Below are positions 20,500 to 33,252 of a stretch of DNA of 64,000 bases, piece after piece (position 1 is the stretch's first letter; each line of letters begins with the position of its first letter). The position numbers were made by a program, and so were the translations under genes. The notes under the pieces are model-generated. The model was not told the origin of the DNA. It did no database searches and worked only from the letters and a program-made list of their open reading frames with translations. The DNA lies in assembly GCF_027580225.2 (NCBI RefSeq), contig NC_073358.2, positions 23,586,501 through 23,650,500 on the forward strand. The letters run 5' to 3'. Source of the stretch: Misgurnus anguillicaudatus. Taxonomy: Eukaryota; Chordata; Actinopteri; Cypriniformes; Cobitidae.

Positions 20500-22050
20500 A
20501 GCAGCGGACACAGGCTGGAAGAACGCATCAGGGATCGAGTAGGCATCACACCCTAACCAAGATATTTTTTTTAAAGTAGCGTTTCTTTTCATGACAGTCG
20601 AGGTGCAAATGTTGTCTTTCGTAGCCATTTCCCGTATCATAGACAGTAAAAGATAAGAAATACGTAAATCCTAGCAAGCTAGCCAATGCTTGTCAATAGC
20701 CTACTTGTACTGGGTAGGTACTCAAGATGGCGGCGGGCAACTGGAATGACGTCATAGATATGTACACTAGATGTCGCATGGATGTAAGAGCTACTAGCAT
20801 TATGCATTATAGTTAGAAAAAGTAAATTTTCATAAAATCAAAACTTATATTTTTTCTATACTAAATGCTAAATACATGTCTGACTGTTGAAACGAACCAA
20901 AAGAAAACCAAGAAAATCGCGTTCATGGTGATTTATGGTGATTTTATTTTTGTTACACCATTGCCTACAATGACGCTGATGCGGGATTCCCCTGTTTCAA
21001 GATGGCGGCTCTAGTTGACGCATTCGGTCCAATGAACTGCCGTAGCCAAGGCGACATCTAGTGTATATATCTATGGAATGACGTAAAAGGTCACATGACT
21101 GATATAGAGCATGGTTGTCATGTGACGGCTATCGTAGCTTCTCTATGCATTTCAAAAGGGATGGGTTGGCTATGGACTGGGGCTGCGTTCCGCTCCAAAA
21201 TTGTATGCTATTCTCTTCGCAAACTTCCGCTAATCTCATTGACTCGGATGTGCGTCATTGCTTACGTAGCACAAGTGCCCAATGGAGAAACACATGAAAT
21301 GGGTTTTCAATGGAACGCACTACACCTTGATCATTTGGGGTAAGAAGAAGAAGACAAAAAAGAATGGTCACTTGGGGTAAATTAAGCGCAAAGACAAGCA
21401 GGTGTGTTCAATTTTATGCTGTGCTGTGCAGACTGATCGGTTATGATATCAAATTACAGCAAGATTGCTGTTGTGACATCACAATCGCGGTCTGTGGCAT
21501 TGTGGTCTATGGAGCATTCTGGAGTGTACATGGGAAGCAGACTCGCTCCCTCAGTCAAATCGAGGGAACAGCAACATTACGATTTGTAGACAACCTACAT
21601 GAACCACTGAACCACTAAAAAAATAATAATGCAAGTGTCTGATTTCAATTTCACAGAAATCAGACATTTTACCCTGCAGGACCGACGCTAGGTTTGACCA
21701 ATAAGTAACCAAAGTATTCAAGGGAGCTGTGTAATAATACACCATTCGTTAATATGTGAAATGTTCTAAGTTAGTCATACTATACAGGTACATTACAAAT
21801 TATAGCATTGTGGGCCTTTTATTGTTTGTGACATTTTAATCAGTGATTACTTGCTTTGCCACAATTTACCACAAACACTGTTCAACAGGGGATGAAGGGG
21901 GGCATGCAGAATGTTGTTTATGCAAAGGGAGACTGTGGAAATAGTGAAACCTAGATGCATGAGTAAGGTTTACAGGTAATTGTTCCCATCCACTGCCACC
22001 TTCATAAAGCCTAAGCTTTTGTGTGCTTTATGAATGCATTTTTTGGTTGT
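20500..22050. other. Intergenic with fragments of DNA repeats
   Basis: Contains AAGATGGCGGC motifs near 20725 and 21000, and a GGCTGCGTTCCGCTCC segment near 21180 paired with AATGGAACGCAC near 21311, probably the ends of a small MITE. Open frames here have no recognisable protein features. Confidence 0.4.
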
Positions 22051-22062
22051 GAATGCATTAAC

Positions 22063-22272
22063 TAGTGTTGTAGTCAAGACCACCTAAACCGAGACCAAGT
22101 CATGACCAAGACCGGGACAGGCCGAGGCCGAGACAAGACCAAGACTTTAAAGGGTCGAGACCAAGTCAAGACCAAGACAGGCCGAGACCAAGTCAAGACC
22201 AAGACCAGTGCAAGTCACTGCATTAAAACACTTATGATAAATAGTGGAATATGCATATGATTAGGCACATTT

Positions 22273-22353
<81 letters not shown>

Positions 22354-22887
22354 GTGTGTACCTGGTAATTATCACAAATATAGGAATACCAGTATTTTTG
22401 TGACCTTGTGGGGACATTTTGATGTCCCCATGAGGAAACAAGCTTATAAATCAAAAAAAAAATGTATTTTGAAAATGTGAAGTGGTAGAAGGGTTTCTGT
22501 AGTGGTTTGTCTTTGTGGTTATCTTTGTCTATAACCAAATAAAAGTGAACAAACACTAAAAAGCTGAAATCAATTTAAGCGTTTATTCTGAACTGTCTTT
22601 CAATGACTTGCCATTCACTTAACACAATGTAGGTGTTTTTAGTAATAAAATTAGAAAAATTGTCATTGGGAGAAACTTAAACAATGCTTAAACAATGCCA
22701 ACGTCATATGCCAAACCAGAATAAACTGCATAAAATTAATGATAGAAATAAATTTGTGATGTGCCATCAGTTGTGGTCTTGAGTCCTCTTTGTCTGAGAC
22801 CGAGACGAGACCGAGTAAAAATGCGGTCGATTTCAAGACGAGACCAGGACTTTTAAAAAGTGGTCTTGAGACCGGTCTACAACACTA
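22063..22887. mobile_element. hAT-like MITE with 8-bp target duplication and internal (TG)n
   Basis: The left end TAGTGTTGTAGTCAAGACCA is inverted on the right as GGTCTTGAGACCGGTCTACA then ACACTA. Flanks GCATTAAC (22055-22062) and GCAATAAC (22888-22895) match 7 of 8. Inner arms are repetitive GAGACCAAG-type sequence. Confidence 0.75.
22275..22350. repeat. (TG)n microsatellite
   Basis: An uninterrupted TG dinucleotide run of about 75 bp. The Cys/Val and Thr/His open frames across it are artefacts of the repeat. Confidence 0.97.
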
Positions 22888-22889
22888 GC

Positions 22890-24190
22890 AATAACAATTT
22901 GTCAACTTAAGTAAACTGGTCACTCATATGTTCTTGCTGATTTTACATTAACAGTAAAGGGAAAAAGGAAAATGAAAGGGCAAATGAAAGGTTAAATGGC
23001 TAAAGCTGTATCTAGATCCCAATGGGATACAATAAAATAAATGATTCAGAGGCAGAGGTAAAGTTTCACCCAACTCATAGTATAACAACTATGTTCAGAA
23101 TGTTGTCTTCACTGTGTTATCGGTTACAAAAGGTCAAACCGCATAAGACAAATTGTAAAAATAGAGGAAAGAAACGGAAAAACGAGAAGTATGACAACAA
23201 CAGTGACTTGGATGCTTTTGGTCTTACCACTTGAAGTAGCCTACTTTTTTAATTATGCACACTATCTAGCACTTGTTATATAACACACAAAGGTTTATGG
23301 TCCAGCAAAGTCATAATATACTGTAATAATGCAATAAATAAAGTAATGGTTGACTTATTTGGTTACTTGGCAAAAAGTTTAATAATATCATATTAATATG
23401 TTCAATCTTAAATTAAATGTATGTTTTACAAATATTAAATCAAGAAATTAAAGAAACAAATTCATTACAACAATGGAAGTCCTATGATTTATTACACAAC
23501 ATATTTTATCAGAAAACCTCAAGAAATGGTCTGTTCATAAAACCGGAAAAAGCCTGTCATTCAAATTAAAAGACTTTGACAGTCTTGACCTCTTTTCACC
23601 AACGCACACACAACCACAGTGGTCTTTATTCATGATGAAACATGTTCAGATGAAAAAAAATGAATGTTAAAATAATGGCATAAATTGTAAGATTTGAATT
23701 CAATAGAATAATTGAAGTAAATTAATGCCTTTGTGATTCAGGAATGAGAGACCATGTGGGCTGCTGATTCCTGCTGTTAATGAGAAAGACCTTAACAAGA
23801 TGTGTATTTCAGAAACACTAAATATATAAATGAAGACTGCTGAGGAGAAGTTGTAACTAATAATAATCAAAACAACAATTTGCTTATTTTTTTATGTCAA
23901 CTTGTTTTATACATGAGAAAATAGTTTAAAATTAAAAGAATTAAAACACAAATGACAACTTTTTTTAATAAAAATGGGACAGCCAAGCTCAAAATTCTGG
24001 AATATTTTGGGCATTCTGAAATATAAAACTCCTGCAAGCAAATACTTTTGTAATTGAACTTCTGACTTTTGGACTTTTAAGCTTTAGAGACAAAATAGCT
24101 TGTGGCAAGTTATATAACTAGCTCTGACATAAAATCTAAAATGCAAATATCCTTTTTACGCAAAATAGTTGATAGTTGGTCTGCACTACT
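22890..24190. other. Intergenic, no feature seen
   Basis: AT-rich upstream flank of the first chemokine gene. No transposon ends or genes found. Confidence 0.5.
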
Positions 24191-24206
24191 GTGTGCTTCT
24201 TTTCAT

Positions 24207-24302
24207 TTCCCAGAAGTGGGGTAAGTGAAAGGAAAAAGCAAGGAGAAAAAAACTAAACAGAAACGTCACACAGGGAAATCCCAGAGAGCGTGTACATAAA
24301 AT
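24207..24302 (+). promoter_or_regulatory. Proximal promoter of the first CXC chemokine gene
   Basis: In order: TTCCCAGAA (24207-24215) fits a STAT/GAS site TTCnnnGAA. GAAAGGAAAA near 24227 resembles an ISRE. GGGAAATCCC (24273-24282) is a perfect NF-kB consensus. ACATAAAA near 24294 could serve as a TATA box about 70 bp before the ATG. These are sequence matches; use is inferred from the gene type. Confidence 0.6.
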
Positions 24303-24364
24303 GAAGCTGTCCAGCTAATTCACTCACATTTGAGTGCTTACAAGATCAAGACTACCAAGACACA

Positions 24365-24958
24365 ATGAAGACTGTGGCAATTTTTCTTGCTTTCATCTGC
24401 TTGACTATTTTTGCTGTTAAAGGTAAAATTGATTTGAAAGTCTTTTTTCATAATTCCTTGCTTTGTTGTTTCACAGTACCGTATTCAATTTAATCATTTG
24501 CTTCTTTTATCCTCTATAGGGCATCCTGGAGTTAGCAAACTAAGGTGTATATGTCAAGGACCTGGTGTCAAAATGGTGAACCCAAAGATGATAGAGAAGG
24601 TTGTAATTCACCGTGCCAGTGCATTCTGTAATCGCCTGGAAATTGTGTAAGTTGATTCTTCAGAAGCATCATTTGAATTAATTTTCCAGCTTTTGTATAT
24701 TTCTCTTTAAATAAATCTATACTGTGTTTAAACAGAGTGACGCTGAAGAATGGTGGGTCAAGGTGTTTAAACCAATATTCTTCATTTACCAAAAGCATCA
24801 TTGACAGGATGACAAAAGATACAAGGTGAGAGTTTCCTTATCTAGACATTAAAAATGACATGGGCTTTATATGTTAACATAAATAAAGCATGAATAGAAT
24901 AAATAGCTCTATGTGAAATATTCTGTTTTTTGTTTTCTTTAGGAGTACTAAGAATTGA
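24365..24958 (+). CDS. CXC chemokine 1, ELR-negative, diverged
   Basis: Secreted leukocyte chemoattractant of the CXC family. Exons: 24365-24422, 24520-24646, 24736-24825 and 24943-24958, all with GT-AG introns in phases 1, 2 and 2, giving 96 residues. Residues 1-20 (MKTVAIFLAFICLTIFAVKG) are a signal peptide. The chemokine domain has CXC as RCIC, then two further cysteines (AFCNRLE and SRCLN), with VTLKNGG before the last. No ELR precedes CXC, so a CXCR3-type ligand is more likely than a neutrophil attractant (inference). It differs from the other four genes, with QGPGVKMVNPK after CXC and a basic C-terminus ending TRSTKN. The 3' UTR is AT-rich with ATTTA motifs. Confidence 0.9.
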
Positions 24959-25269
24959 AATGGTTCATTTCCAGTTGCAAGTGTCAATGCTGCAGCCAAT
25001 GTGGACTCTGTTTTTAAAAAGCTGATTTTTTGTGTAATATTATTTATTATTAATATTATTTGTTATTTTTTTATTTAAATTTTCAAATACATTTTCATTA
25101 ACGTTTCATAATTTCTCCATTGTGTTATTGTTACAACTGTAAAATGAAAATTTCAGAGTATATGTCAAACAATGATATAGATAACACTTAAAGTACCAGC
25201 TTAAATGTTGCGTATTAATTACATTCATTAGAAAAGTTGTTTCTTTGAAAAGAAAAAGTGAAATGCATG

Positions 25270-25420
25270 AGTTTTAAAGGGACCATAGCATATAAATCTG
25301 ACTTTTTCCATGTTTAAGAGATATAGCATATCAGTGTCCCCCTAATTCCCATATAATTACTGTAATGTCATAATTTACTTTTTTTAATGCGGAGTAATGT
25401 ATGAGTAAGTAAATCTAAAC
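25270..25420. repeat. Fragment of the GGGGACATA-type TTAA element
   Basis: TTTTAAAGGGACCATAGCAT followed by CTGACTTTTTCCATGTTTAA resembles one end of the family at 4378 and 31820. No partner end nearby. Confidence 0.4.
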
Positions 25421-26218
25421 ATTTGAATGTTTGACTGGACATTATGGGTAAATGTTATTATATTTTTAATAATTTGTTAAAAAAAATTATAAACTTGATT
25501 TTTTTCGAAAATAGTGAAAATTACTGTATTCAAGTATAGTAATAGCACATTTCATTGTGTTCACTTACAAAAAAAATTATACATGTAAACAAAAACAAAA
25601 AAGTTACTAATACTAATACATACCAGGGAAAATGTTGCAAGTGTCTCTACTAATAAGTTAATGAGTGGACTCAGGTGTGTTTGAATTGGAACAGGAATGT
25701 TGATATGGCTCAGGAACAGGGTTGGGAAACATTGATTTAGTTCATCATTATCTCATGTGCATGTGTAGTATTCCTTGTGTAAGAGTTTGTTTTTGTAAGC
25801 CATCGTCTTTACTTGACTTTGTAAAAAGCTATTGATTTTCCTTTTTCTGTATAATACGTTATGTATGGGTTATCTTTAGCCTATTAGAACTCCACTTTTT
25901 TGTGGATCAAGGCATTTGTTTGGATGCCAAGGAAGCTTGTGATAAAGGTTTATAATTTTATATTGGTTTTAAGAACATAGGAAAAAATGTAGCCTAATGG
26001 TAAAAATAAATCCACAATATATCAATTACTTTAACTATTTTATTTAAGGAAGACATTGTTGATCTGTCTGATTGGTCCATTTTCACGAGTCCTTCTTTTT
26101 AGTGATCTTACTTATAATTAAAGATTTTAATATAATTAAAGAAAAATGTTGGCCTGGTGTTATATAAACACATGCCACTAAATATTGTTTTTATAGATAA
26201 GTGTGTGTTATTCTAGAT

Positions 26219-26858
26219 CAGCGTTTTTTCAAAGTGTGGGGCGGGGTCCCACTGGTGTTGAATAGGAACAATACAAGTGGGGCGTGACAAACGAGAGGAA
26301 ATTTGGTCATTTGGGTGCCCATCTCTATTATTTCCGTTATTCATTGACCACTTAAAATGACACATTTAAATATAAGCCTAACTTAACTTAACATTAGACT
26401 GTGAAGAAAATGTCACGCTGAACCATAGCTACAAAAACTTTAATGTGGAGAGGAGGTATAGGCGGTAGTGCATATAAAAGTTTACAATGGATAAGTTTGA
26501 GACACGGAATGAAAAGAAAACTGGAGATTCGGCACCAGCAAGACAGACAATGGACCTAATCAACCAAAAAGAAAAGAAGGTATGATGACTTTTGACAGAG
26601 ACAAAATGCAGTTGCATTATTAATGTTTACTTTTGAACAAAGTCTTATTTATGCAAAGTGGTGATACATTTGCATGTTTTTTTGTCTATAGAAAGTATTT
26701 AATGCTGTAATGTTTTAAAATATTTAAAATAATTTTTAACAGTTAAACATAAAGCCTACCTGATTACCATTTTGTTGGGGCAATCGGGGACAGGTGGGGC
26801 TCGGAACCCTTCCCTAACTCCAAAGTGGGGAATGGCAGAAAAAGTTTAAGAAACACTG
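26219..26858 (+). mobile_element. hAT (Charlie-like) element, 640 bp, perfect 8-bp target duplication
   Basis: Begins CAGCGTTTTTTCAAAGTGTG and ends AAAGTTTAAGAAACACTG. TTCTAGAT lies on both sides (26211-26218 and 26859-26866). At about 26489 a short plus-strand frame starts MDKFETRNEKKTGDSAPARQ and runs into a GTATG donor, like the N-terminus of ZBED/SCAND3-type hAT transposases. The rest of the transposase is missing, so this is an internally deleted copy. Confidence 0.85.
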
Positions 26859-27289
26859 TTCTAGATGTACAGAGCAAATGATGAATAGGAAATAAATGTA
26901 ATATTAAGAACTCATGTATTATGTGTTAGATACCTATACAGATATTTCCATCTTTACATTTTTTGATTTTTTCTAATAGCGCTTTACTACACTGTTGCCA
27001 GCTAGTTACTGTACAGCATCTATAATGGTGACTTACTGGCAATAGTGTTGCCAGTATAGTACTGTGTCTATGACAATACAGTGAATAACTGGCAACAGTG
27101 ATTTCAGTTAATTACTGTACAGTACCACACGCTTCAGGTATAATACTGTATAGTATATAAAATGTCGTACTCATTGTGGTACTCTAAAACCTTTGAAAGA
27201 TTCTTTTTTTATGTTTTTACTTTATTAAAAAGGGAGAAAGAACCCCAAAATATTTAGACAAAAACACTTTATATCTGTGGCAACAGATG

Positions 27290-27935
27290 TCAGGATCAGA
27301 GGACGGATGAACCCAATCGCAGACGAAGTCGGGGAAAACAGAAAACACTTTATTTACTAACATACTGTATAACAAAACCCACGAGGGTGTACACGACATG
27401 AAACACTGTAAGTAGATAGATAATACTAAACTTGACAAGATAGTGATGGGTAGTTCGCGAACGGGCCGCTCTAAAAGCTGATTCTTTGTAGTGAACGATC
27501 AGAGCCGAATCTTCAGACGCAGGCAAGGGTGGGACCGTAAGAGCTGGCTCTTCTTAGGGAGCTGAGCCGAAAGAGCCGAATCTATGGAAAGAGCCGGACT
27601 GCCCATCACTATGACAAGACAACTCGGCTAGATAACCACATGAACACGAGAACAAAACAAAACGAACCTGCACAGAACTAAGGACACAATGACATTATAT
27701 ATAAAAAAAAACAACCAAGATAACAAGGGGAACAGGTGATGGAAGAAAAACAATGATTACTAATACGCAGGAGAACGAGGGGGCGGGGACAAGAGACAAG
27801 ACATTGGAGGCACATGACCCAATAAACAAGGCCATGAACCTCCACATAGAGCATGGGACTGCCAGAACTCCAAGCTGCCATCATAGATGTAAATACAAAA
27901 CAAGACTCCTTGGCAGGATCCTGACAACAGATAAA
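27290..27935. mobile_element. Probable DNA element with TGTCAGGATC ends, carrying a hAT MITE
   Basis: TGTCAGGATC near 27288 is inverted as GATCCTGACA near 27918. Between them lie a 171-bp hAT MITE and non-coding sequence. Only about 10 bp of terminal repeat is visible, so the call is tentative. Confidence 0.45.
27441..27611. mobile_element. hAT MITE, 171 bp, perfect 8-bp target duplication
   Basis: Begins TAGTGATGGGTAGTTCGCGA and ends GCCCATCACTA. TGACAAGA flanks both sides (27433-27440 and 27612-27619). The interior repeats AGAGCCGAATC motifs. Non-coding. Confidence 0.9.
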
Positions 27936-27939
27936 TACA

Positions 27940-30240
27940 TTACACAAGGAATCACAAAATTAAACTAAACAGAAAAAATGTTCTGTAGAATTGGCAAAAT
28001 AAGATAAGATAACAAAAAGCAATGATATAAACAAAGAACACTGCCCCTGCATGACAGTTAAACCAAAACTAACAAAATCATACTCCAAAACAATGCAATC
28101 AAATAACATTCAGGTTATTTATTGATAGTGCGACACATAGCAAAAAAAAAATGCAACTGCACCACATGTGGCAAATTGTGTGTTTTACTTTCAGTGTAAT
28201 AGACAAATTATTTTAAGACACTTAACAAAATCATGTCAAATCCCACCCTCAAAATAAAAAAGATCTCCGTTGTCACCGTTGACCCTCAGGTTATTCCAAA
28301 CCTGCAGTTATTCAACATCATTTAAATGACCTTCTTATATTCTTACAATTCAAGCATTAACAAAAATGATTCATATAACATGAAGTAGAAACCAGAAATT
28401 AAGCTCTGTTTTTTTGCACAGGCCTACTAAAAGGTAATGGTGCCACATGGTGATCAACAGTAAAAATGACAAATTTTACCTTTTTGCAAAAGGAAAAACC
28501 AACATCAATCAAAAATGCATGATAATAAGGTGTCATGGCTTTGCAATCAAAAAATTTTGCTATAATGGAAGTCAGTGGGGCAAAAATTACCAAAAACCAT
28601 AAATGAGGAAGTAAAAAAATTTAATATGATGCTGTACAAAAACTAAAAATTCATCAAAGCCAATGTTTTTTCTAATCGTTGAAATGCCCAAGACTGTGAA
28701 AAGGGTTTTTAAAAAATCCAGTCCAAAATCACTTTTTATATTGAAAATAAGTCATTTTGTGTTTTTTCCCAAATACTTATTTGGGAAGTTTGCAATTAAA
28801 GATTTACAATCATGGAATTTTTGTAAATATTTGGTCATTTTGATCAGTATTGAGGTTGATTAACAGATTCATATTTTTTTATATATATATATATTAATCT
28901 GATACATTTTTACAACAGTTTCATTTAGTGTCATTTTTTGGCCATGAACAACACGAAAGGGCAGTGAATTTGAACAATGCGCAAGGGTTAACGTTGATAG
29001 GAGATGCTAAAAACTTGCTAATCAGGAAGCTATTTGGAACCTTAACTTTATGTGTTTTAAAGACACTCACAAATATTTTAACAGTTTACTTACTCATTTT
29101 CAGCTTTTAAACATACAAATCCACTATTATATTGTTCAACACAGCATGAGTAAACAAACAAACAAACAAACAAACAAGTTTATCAAGGCAAATTGGTGAC
29201 ACCTGCACCTGTGGATGTGTGTGTGTGTGTGTGTATTCCAGTAATTTACCAGATAATATTACAGTTATTTTCCTTAATTGGTGCAAAGAGTAATTTACTG
29301 TAGTTTATTGTTAGTGCAGCATAACTGCAGCTCATATCACAGTAAAATACCTTTCACCGATGTTAAAGCTAAATACTGCCAATTTTACAGTTATTTACCC
29401 AGAAATCTACAGCAAGGTTTAACAGTGTATATCTCTATTAAGCAGATAAATACAGCATGAGGAGAAATTTGCAATTCTCGTTAAGAATATAAAATAAAGA
29501 GGTAATAAAACTGATGCTTGGTGTTTTGTGGTTGGGTTTTATCTTCATGAAAGTAAAACCAAGTGATAAATTGGTATTTATTCAATTCAATTTTATTTAT
29601 ATAGCGCTTTTCACAATTGTTAATTGTTTCAAAGCTGCTTTACATTAATAGAAGCAGGGGAAACACTGAAAAATCAATAGACAACATAAGTAGCAAAATA
29701 CAGCGGATAAGATTAAACTGAACAAGCAAGTAATATGTAACGGCATCACGCTTGAAGGAATGCCAGTAGATCAGTGGCGTGTTGACCTTCACAGCAGCCG
29801 GAACTGGGTCTGTTAGCCTCCTTCTCCTCGGGATCGAGGAGTGGGAGAGAGAGACAAAATCCTTTTAGAGTAGGGGCCATTCGCATGTTATGCAAGGGTC
29901 ACACAATGTAGGGGTTTAATATCTGCTCTGTTCCAGGAAGGCTAACTATTAATGACAACAAATAATGATTTCAGCACAACAGTATTGTTCAAAATGACAG
30001 TATGTGTTCAAAATACAGCTTTAATAGACTACAAAATCAATTGATGGCCATTTTGGTGCAGGAATAGATTCTGTTTGGGCAGGAAACCCCTAAAATTATT
30101 TATTTTGCTAGTGTTTGAATTTTTTTTCTAATATTGCACTAAAAGAAATTTTATCTCTTCCTCTTTGAAAACACAACAACAGTAACATTGATAACAAGAC
30201 TAAAACACATACAGTACTATCATCTCAGAAGTGAAGGCAT
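27940..30240. other. Intergenic; microsatellites and a retroposon tail
   Basis: No gene seen. Holds a (CAAA)n run near 29155-29175, a short (TG)n near 29216, and at about 29583 AATTTTATTTATATAGCGCT, a motif common at 3' tails of fish LINEs and SINEs. Repeated TTACAGTTATTT-like segments around 27000-27170 and 29240-29420 look like copies of one family. Confidence 0.45.
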
Positions 30241-30246
30241 TTCAAA

Positions 30247-30380
30247 GAAATAGAAAATCAAAATAGTGCATATGAAACTTAAATAGGGAACCATTCCTGC
30301 AGAGGCAACAAAGCGGAAACCCCTTTCCCCAATTATATAACCATTATTATCCATATCATCATTTTATGGTGGATATATAA
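30247..30380 (+). promoter_or_regulatory. Proximal promoter of the second CXC chemokine gene
   Basis: GAAATAGAAA (30247-30256) fits the ISRE core GAAAnnGAAA. GGAAACCCCT (30315-30324) is NF-kB-like. TATATAA (30374-30380) is a TATA box about 85 bp before the ATG. The order matches the promoters of the tandem copies downstream. Confidence 0.6.
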
Positions 30381-30463
30381 GCAGCTAACCTCCTTCAATC
30401 ATATAACATTCAGTCTAGACACCAGCGAACTAACAAAACCATAGCCATCAAATTCTTTAAACA

Positions 30464-31129
30464 ATGAAGACTGTTGCAGTTTTTGCTTTTCTAGTCTGTC
30501 TGCTTGCAGCAGAAGTGAAAGGTGAGTGTTTAATTTTAAATTTGACTCATTTATACCTGAATCTATTCGATCTGTTAGTTTGTTATCTTGCTGTGGTGCA
30601 GCTCATGGTTAACCTCATTTGTTTCAGGGCAGCAGAGTTTTACAGGCAGATGTCTCTGTGCTGACAAAGGCGTGAATGCGGTTTCCAGACAATTGATTAA
30701 GAAAGTTGAAATCTTCTACCCAAGCCCATCTTGTGGAAAGCAGGAAGTTATGTAAGAATATAAATACTGACTTTGTCATATTTGCAGAATATATTAACAA
30801 TCGTGTATTTAAACCATGATCCAGATTAATAAATGAACCTTTGTTTTCTCATGTTCAGTGTCACTCTGATCAATGCAAAGCGGAAATGCCTGAATCCAGA
30901 GTCTAATTTTACCCAGCATGTAATTAAAATGGTTCTTGAAAAGAGGTTAGTGTTGTTTGTAGTTTTATGTTCACTAATGCAAGGACACAAACAGCTCAAA
31001 CTTGCAGAATGAAATGCATTTTTAAATTTGCTAACAAAAAATAATGATAACGGTTTTGTTTTGGATCTTTGCAGGGGCCCAGTAGGGAATGACTCTCAAC
31101 ATAAATCCAGAACAACATCTGAGCCATAA
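30464..31129 (+). CDS. cxcl11-like: CXC chemokine 2, cxcl11-like, with extended C-terminus
   Basis: Exons: 30464-30521, 30628-30751, 30859-30945 and 31075-31129, with splice phases 1, 2 and 2, giving 107 residues. The signal peptide is MKTVAVFAFLVCLLAAEVKG. The mature domain has GRCLCADKGVN (CXC, no ELR), VEIFYPSPSCGKQEV and KRKCLNPESNF, giving four cysteines. The last exon is longer than in the other copies and adds a tail GPVGNDSQHKSRTTSEP. A poly(A) signal lies at 31461. Closest to the tandem copies at 50-62 kb, especially in SPSC and CLNPES/CMNPES. The cxcl11 assignment is from family recollection; the CXC class is certain from motif and gene structure. Confidence 0.9.
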
Positions 31130-31460
31130 AAAGACCCTGTTATCAGAACTATAAAATCAGATGCTGAATAATCTTCAATTTGCATACGCTGAAGTAGCTT
31201 CATTTGAAAATCTCTTTAAAGAACTGATACAGCAAAAAAATATGCAACCAGCCACTAAGCAATCTATTGTAATTTTATAAAGTGATTTTTTATATCATTT
31301 TTATATAATTGACATTTGTATAAATAATTGTTTTATTTGGTGTTTTGTTTTTTTTAATTTATAAAGCTAACAAACACTGTTGTGCAGTGCTGTAGTTCAT
31401 TTGTAAATCTATTTTAATTATGTAACTTTCACATCTATGTCAAAGTATAGAGTTTTGTAA

Positions 31461-31466
31461 AATAAA
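31461..31466 (+). terminator. Poly(A) signal AATAAA of chemokine 2
   Basis: AATAAA about 330 bp after the stop codon, followed by a T-rich stretch. Confidence 0.6.
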
Positions 31467-31819
31467 GTTATTTCTCTCCAGAGATAGTTTTCACATGTCT
31501 GTCACTATGGCTATCATCTTTCTCCTGCTGATGTCAACGTTCTGCTTTCTCAAGCTAGATTTATTTTGTGAGAAATATGAAAACGCATGAATATAAAAAA
31601 GTCTTTCATGAATATAAACAAAACTGTTTAAGCAAATACAACAGTTTATGTCTAACTATGGATTTTGGCCAGCCTTTATAGTTTGGAGTGCCAATACATT
31701 CAAAAGGACATTGTTATAATAGAAAGATAACATTTGAATAAGAAAGAGCCTTTACATGATTAGCTATTGATTATTTACTCAGGAAACAGAGAGCAAAGAA
31801 ATCTCATGACCCTCATGAG

Positions 31820-32020
31820 TTAAAGGGGACATTTAACAAAACATTTATAAGGTGTACATAGAGTACATGTAAAGTTTGAGCTCAAATACCACACAGATAA
31901 TTTATTATAGCATGTTAAAGTTGCCACTTTGTAGGTGTGGGCGAAAATGTGCTGTTTTTGGGTGTGTCCTTTAAAGTGCAAATGAGCTGATCTCTGCACT
32001 AAATCCAACCACGGGCACCG
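31820..32020. repeat. Partial GGGGACAT-type TTAA element
   Basis: Starts at TTAA with AAGGGGACATTTAACAAAAC. It shares AGATAATTTATTATAGCATG with the element at 4378 (AGATAATTTATTATGGCATG), which supports one family. The other end was not identified; sequence is interrupted at about 32020 by the next element. Confidence 0.6.
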
Positions 32021-33252
32021 CTGGGTTAAAATTGACCAAATGCTGGGTTGTTTTAATCCAGTTGCTGGGTTATTATACCCCATGGTTCAGAGGCGTCATG
32101 AGCATTGAAACTGAGGGGCCATGTGCCCCCTCTGTTTTTTGAGCCGAATGGATTTTGCATGCAACCTCAAAATCAAAGAAGCGTCCATTAATCTGTTACT
32201 TTCTTTATTATATATATTATCAATTCTGTGCTGCATCCTTGTCACTTTCAGAGATTTTTGCCGCTTGATAGTGTTTTGATCATGTTACATTATTATGGCG
32301 GCGGGCACTGCAGTCAGCGCAGCTGCAGATGTCAGCGCAGCTGCAGATGTCAGCGTCTGAGCGCGCTCACAAGCTTTGCTGTTGCTGCTGCATTTGGCTA
32401 TCTGAATAATTAAAACGTGTAAGAAACGCTAACAACATTTCCAAACCCCAGTACTGTAATGTGCAGTTAACCTCCTCTGTGTAGAAAATGTATAGTTTAA
32501 AGTGTGACCGTCTCAACGTTATAGTAGAGATTTCTAGATTCATCTTCTTGGTACAACGGCAAGTTCGCCAGAGTTCACGGGGGCGTGGAATCACACATGC
32601 TCACATATGAGGTAAAATTTAATGCAAAAATCTGTTTCTCTAATAATTTTATCTAAACATATTTTTTAAAACCATTATTGAACATTAAAATTAATCACGT
32701 GACTATAGCTTATGTCATTTTCATTATTTATATACTTAATGGATTTATAGTTACATTAATTTCATTGGATAAGGCAGTTGTTGTGCAAAATGCATTAATG
32801 ACACAATTAAACCAGTCATCAAACAAAACGTAAATAAACAAAACATGTCGTTTCAGATGTAAATATGATGCCAATATTTGATTATTCCGATTGAATAGTA
32901 TTTGATATGAAAGTTAGCCAACACTTTTATTTTGGAGGTTTTTGCATGAAAGCAGGGGTGTTCAGATTCACTGTAAACCCGAATGCTCAAAGTAATTAAT
33001 TCTATTTAGTACTGTTAACTTAAATCATTACAATTAGTTCAAATTAATTAACCTTGTTGAGTATTTAGAACTTTCAGATATTTATGAGTTTTTACAAATT
33101 AAACTTTTTAAGTTAGATGAATGCATGTTGTTTTTAATTTGCACTAACTGTCTCTTTAATGTACTCCAACTTAAAATCCCTCAGTTTAGAGATTTTGTGT
33201 CTGACGTCATCCGTGTTCACGTAAGCTGCTCCCGTTGAGTTCTTCTCCTCAA

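Noticed and set aside
22215..22556. Open frames with long Thr-His or Cys-Val runs
   Set aside because: They are translations of the (TG)n microsatellite, with no coding signal outside it.
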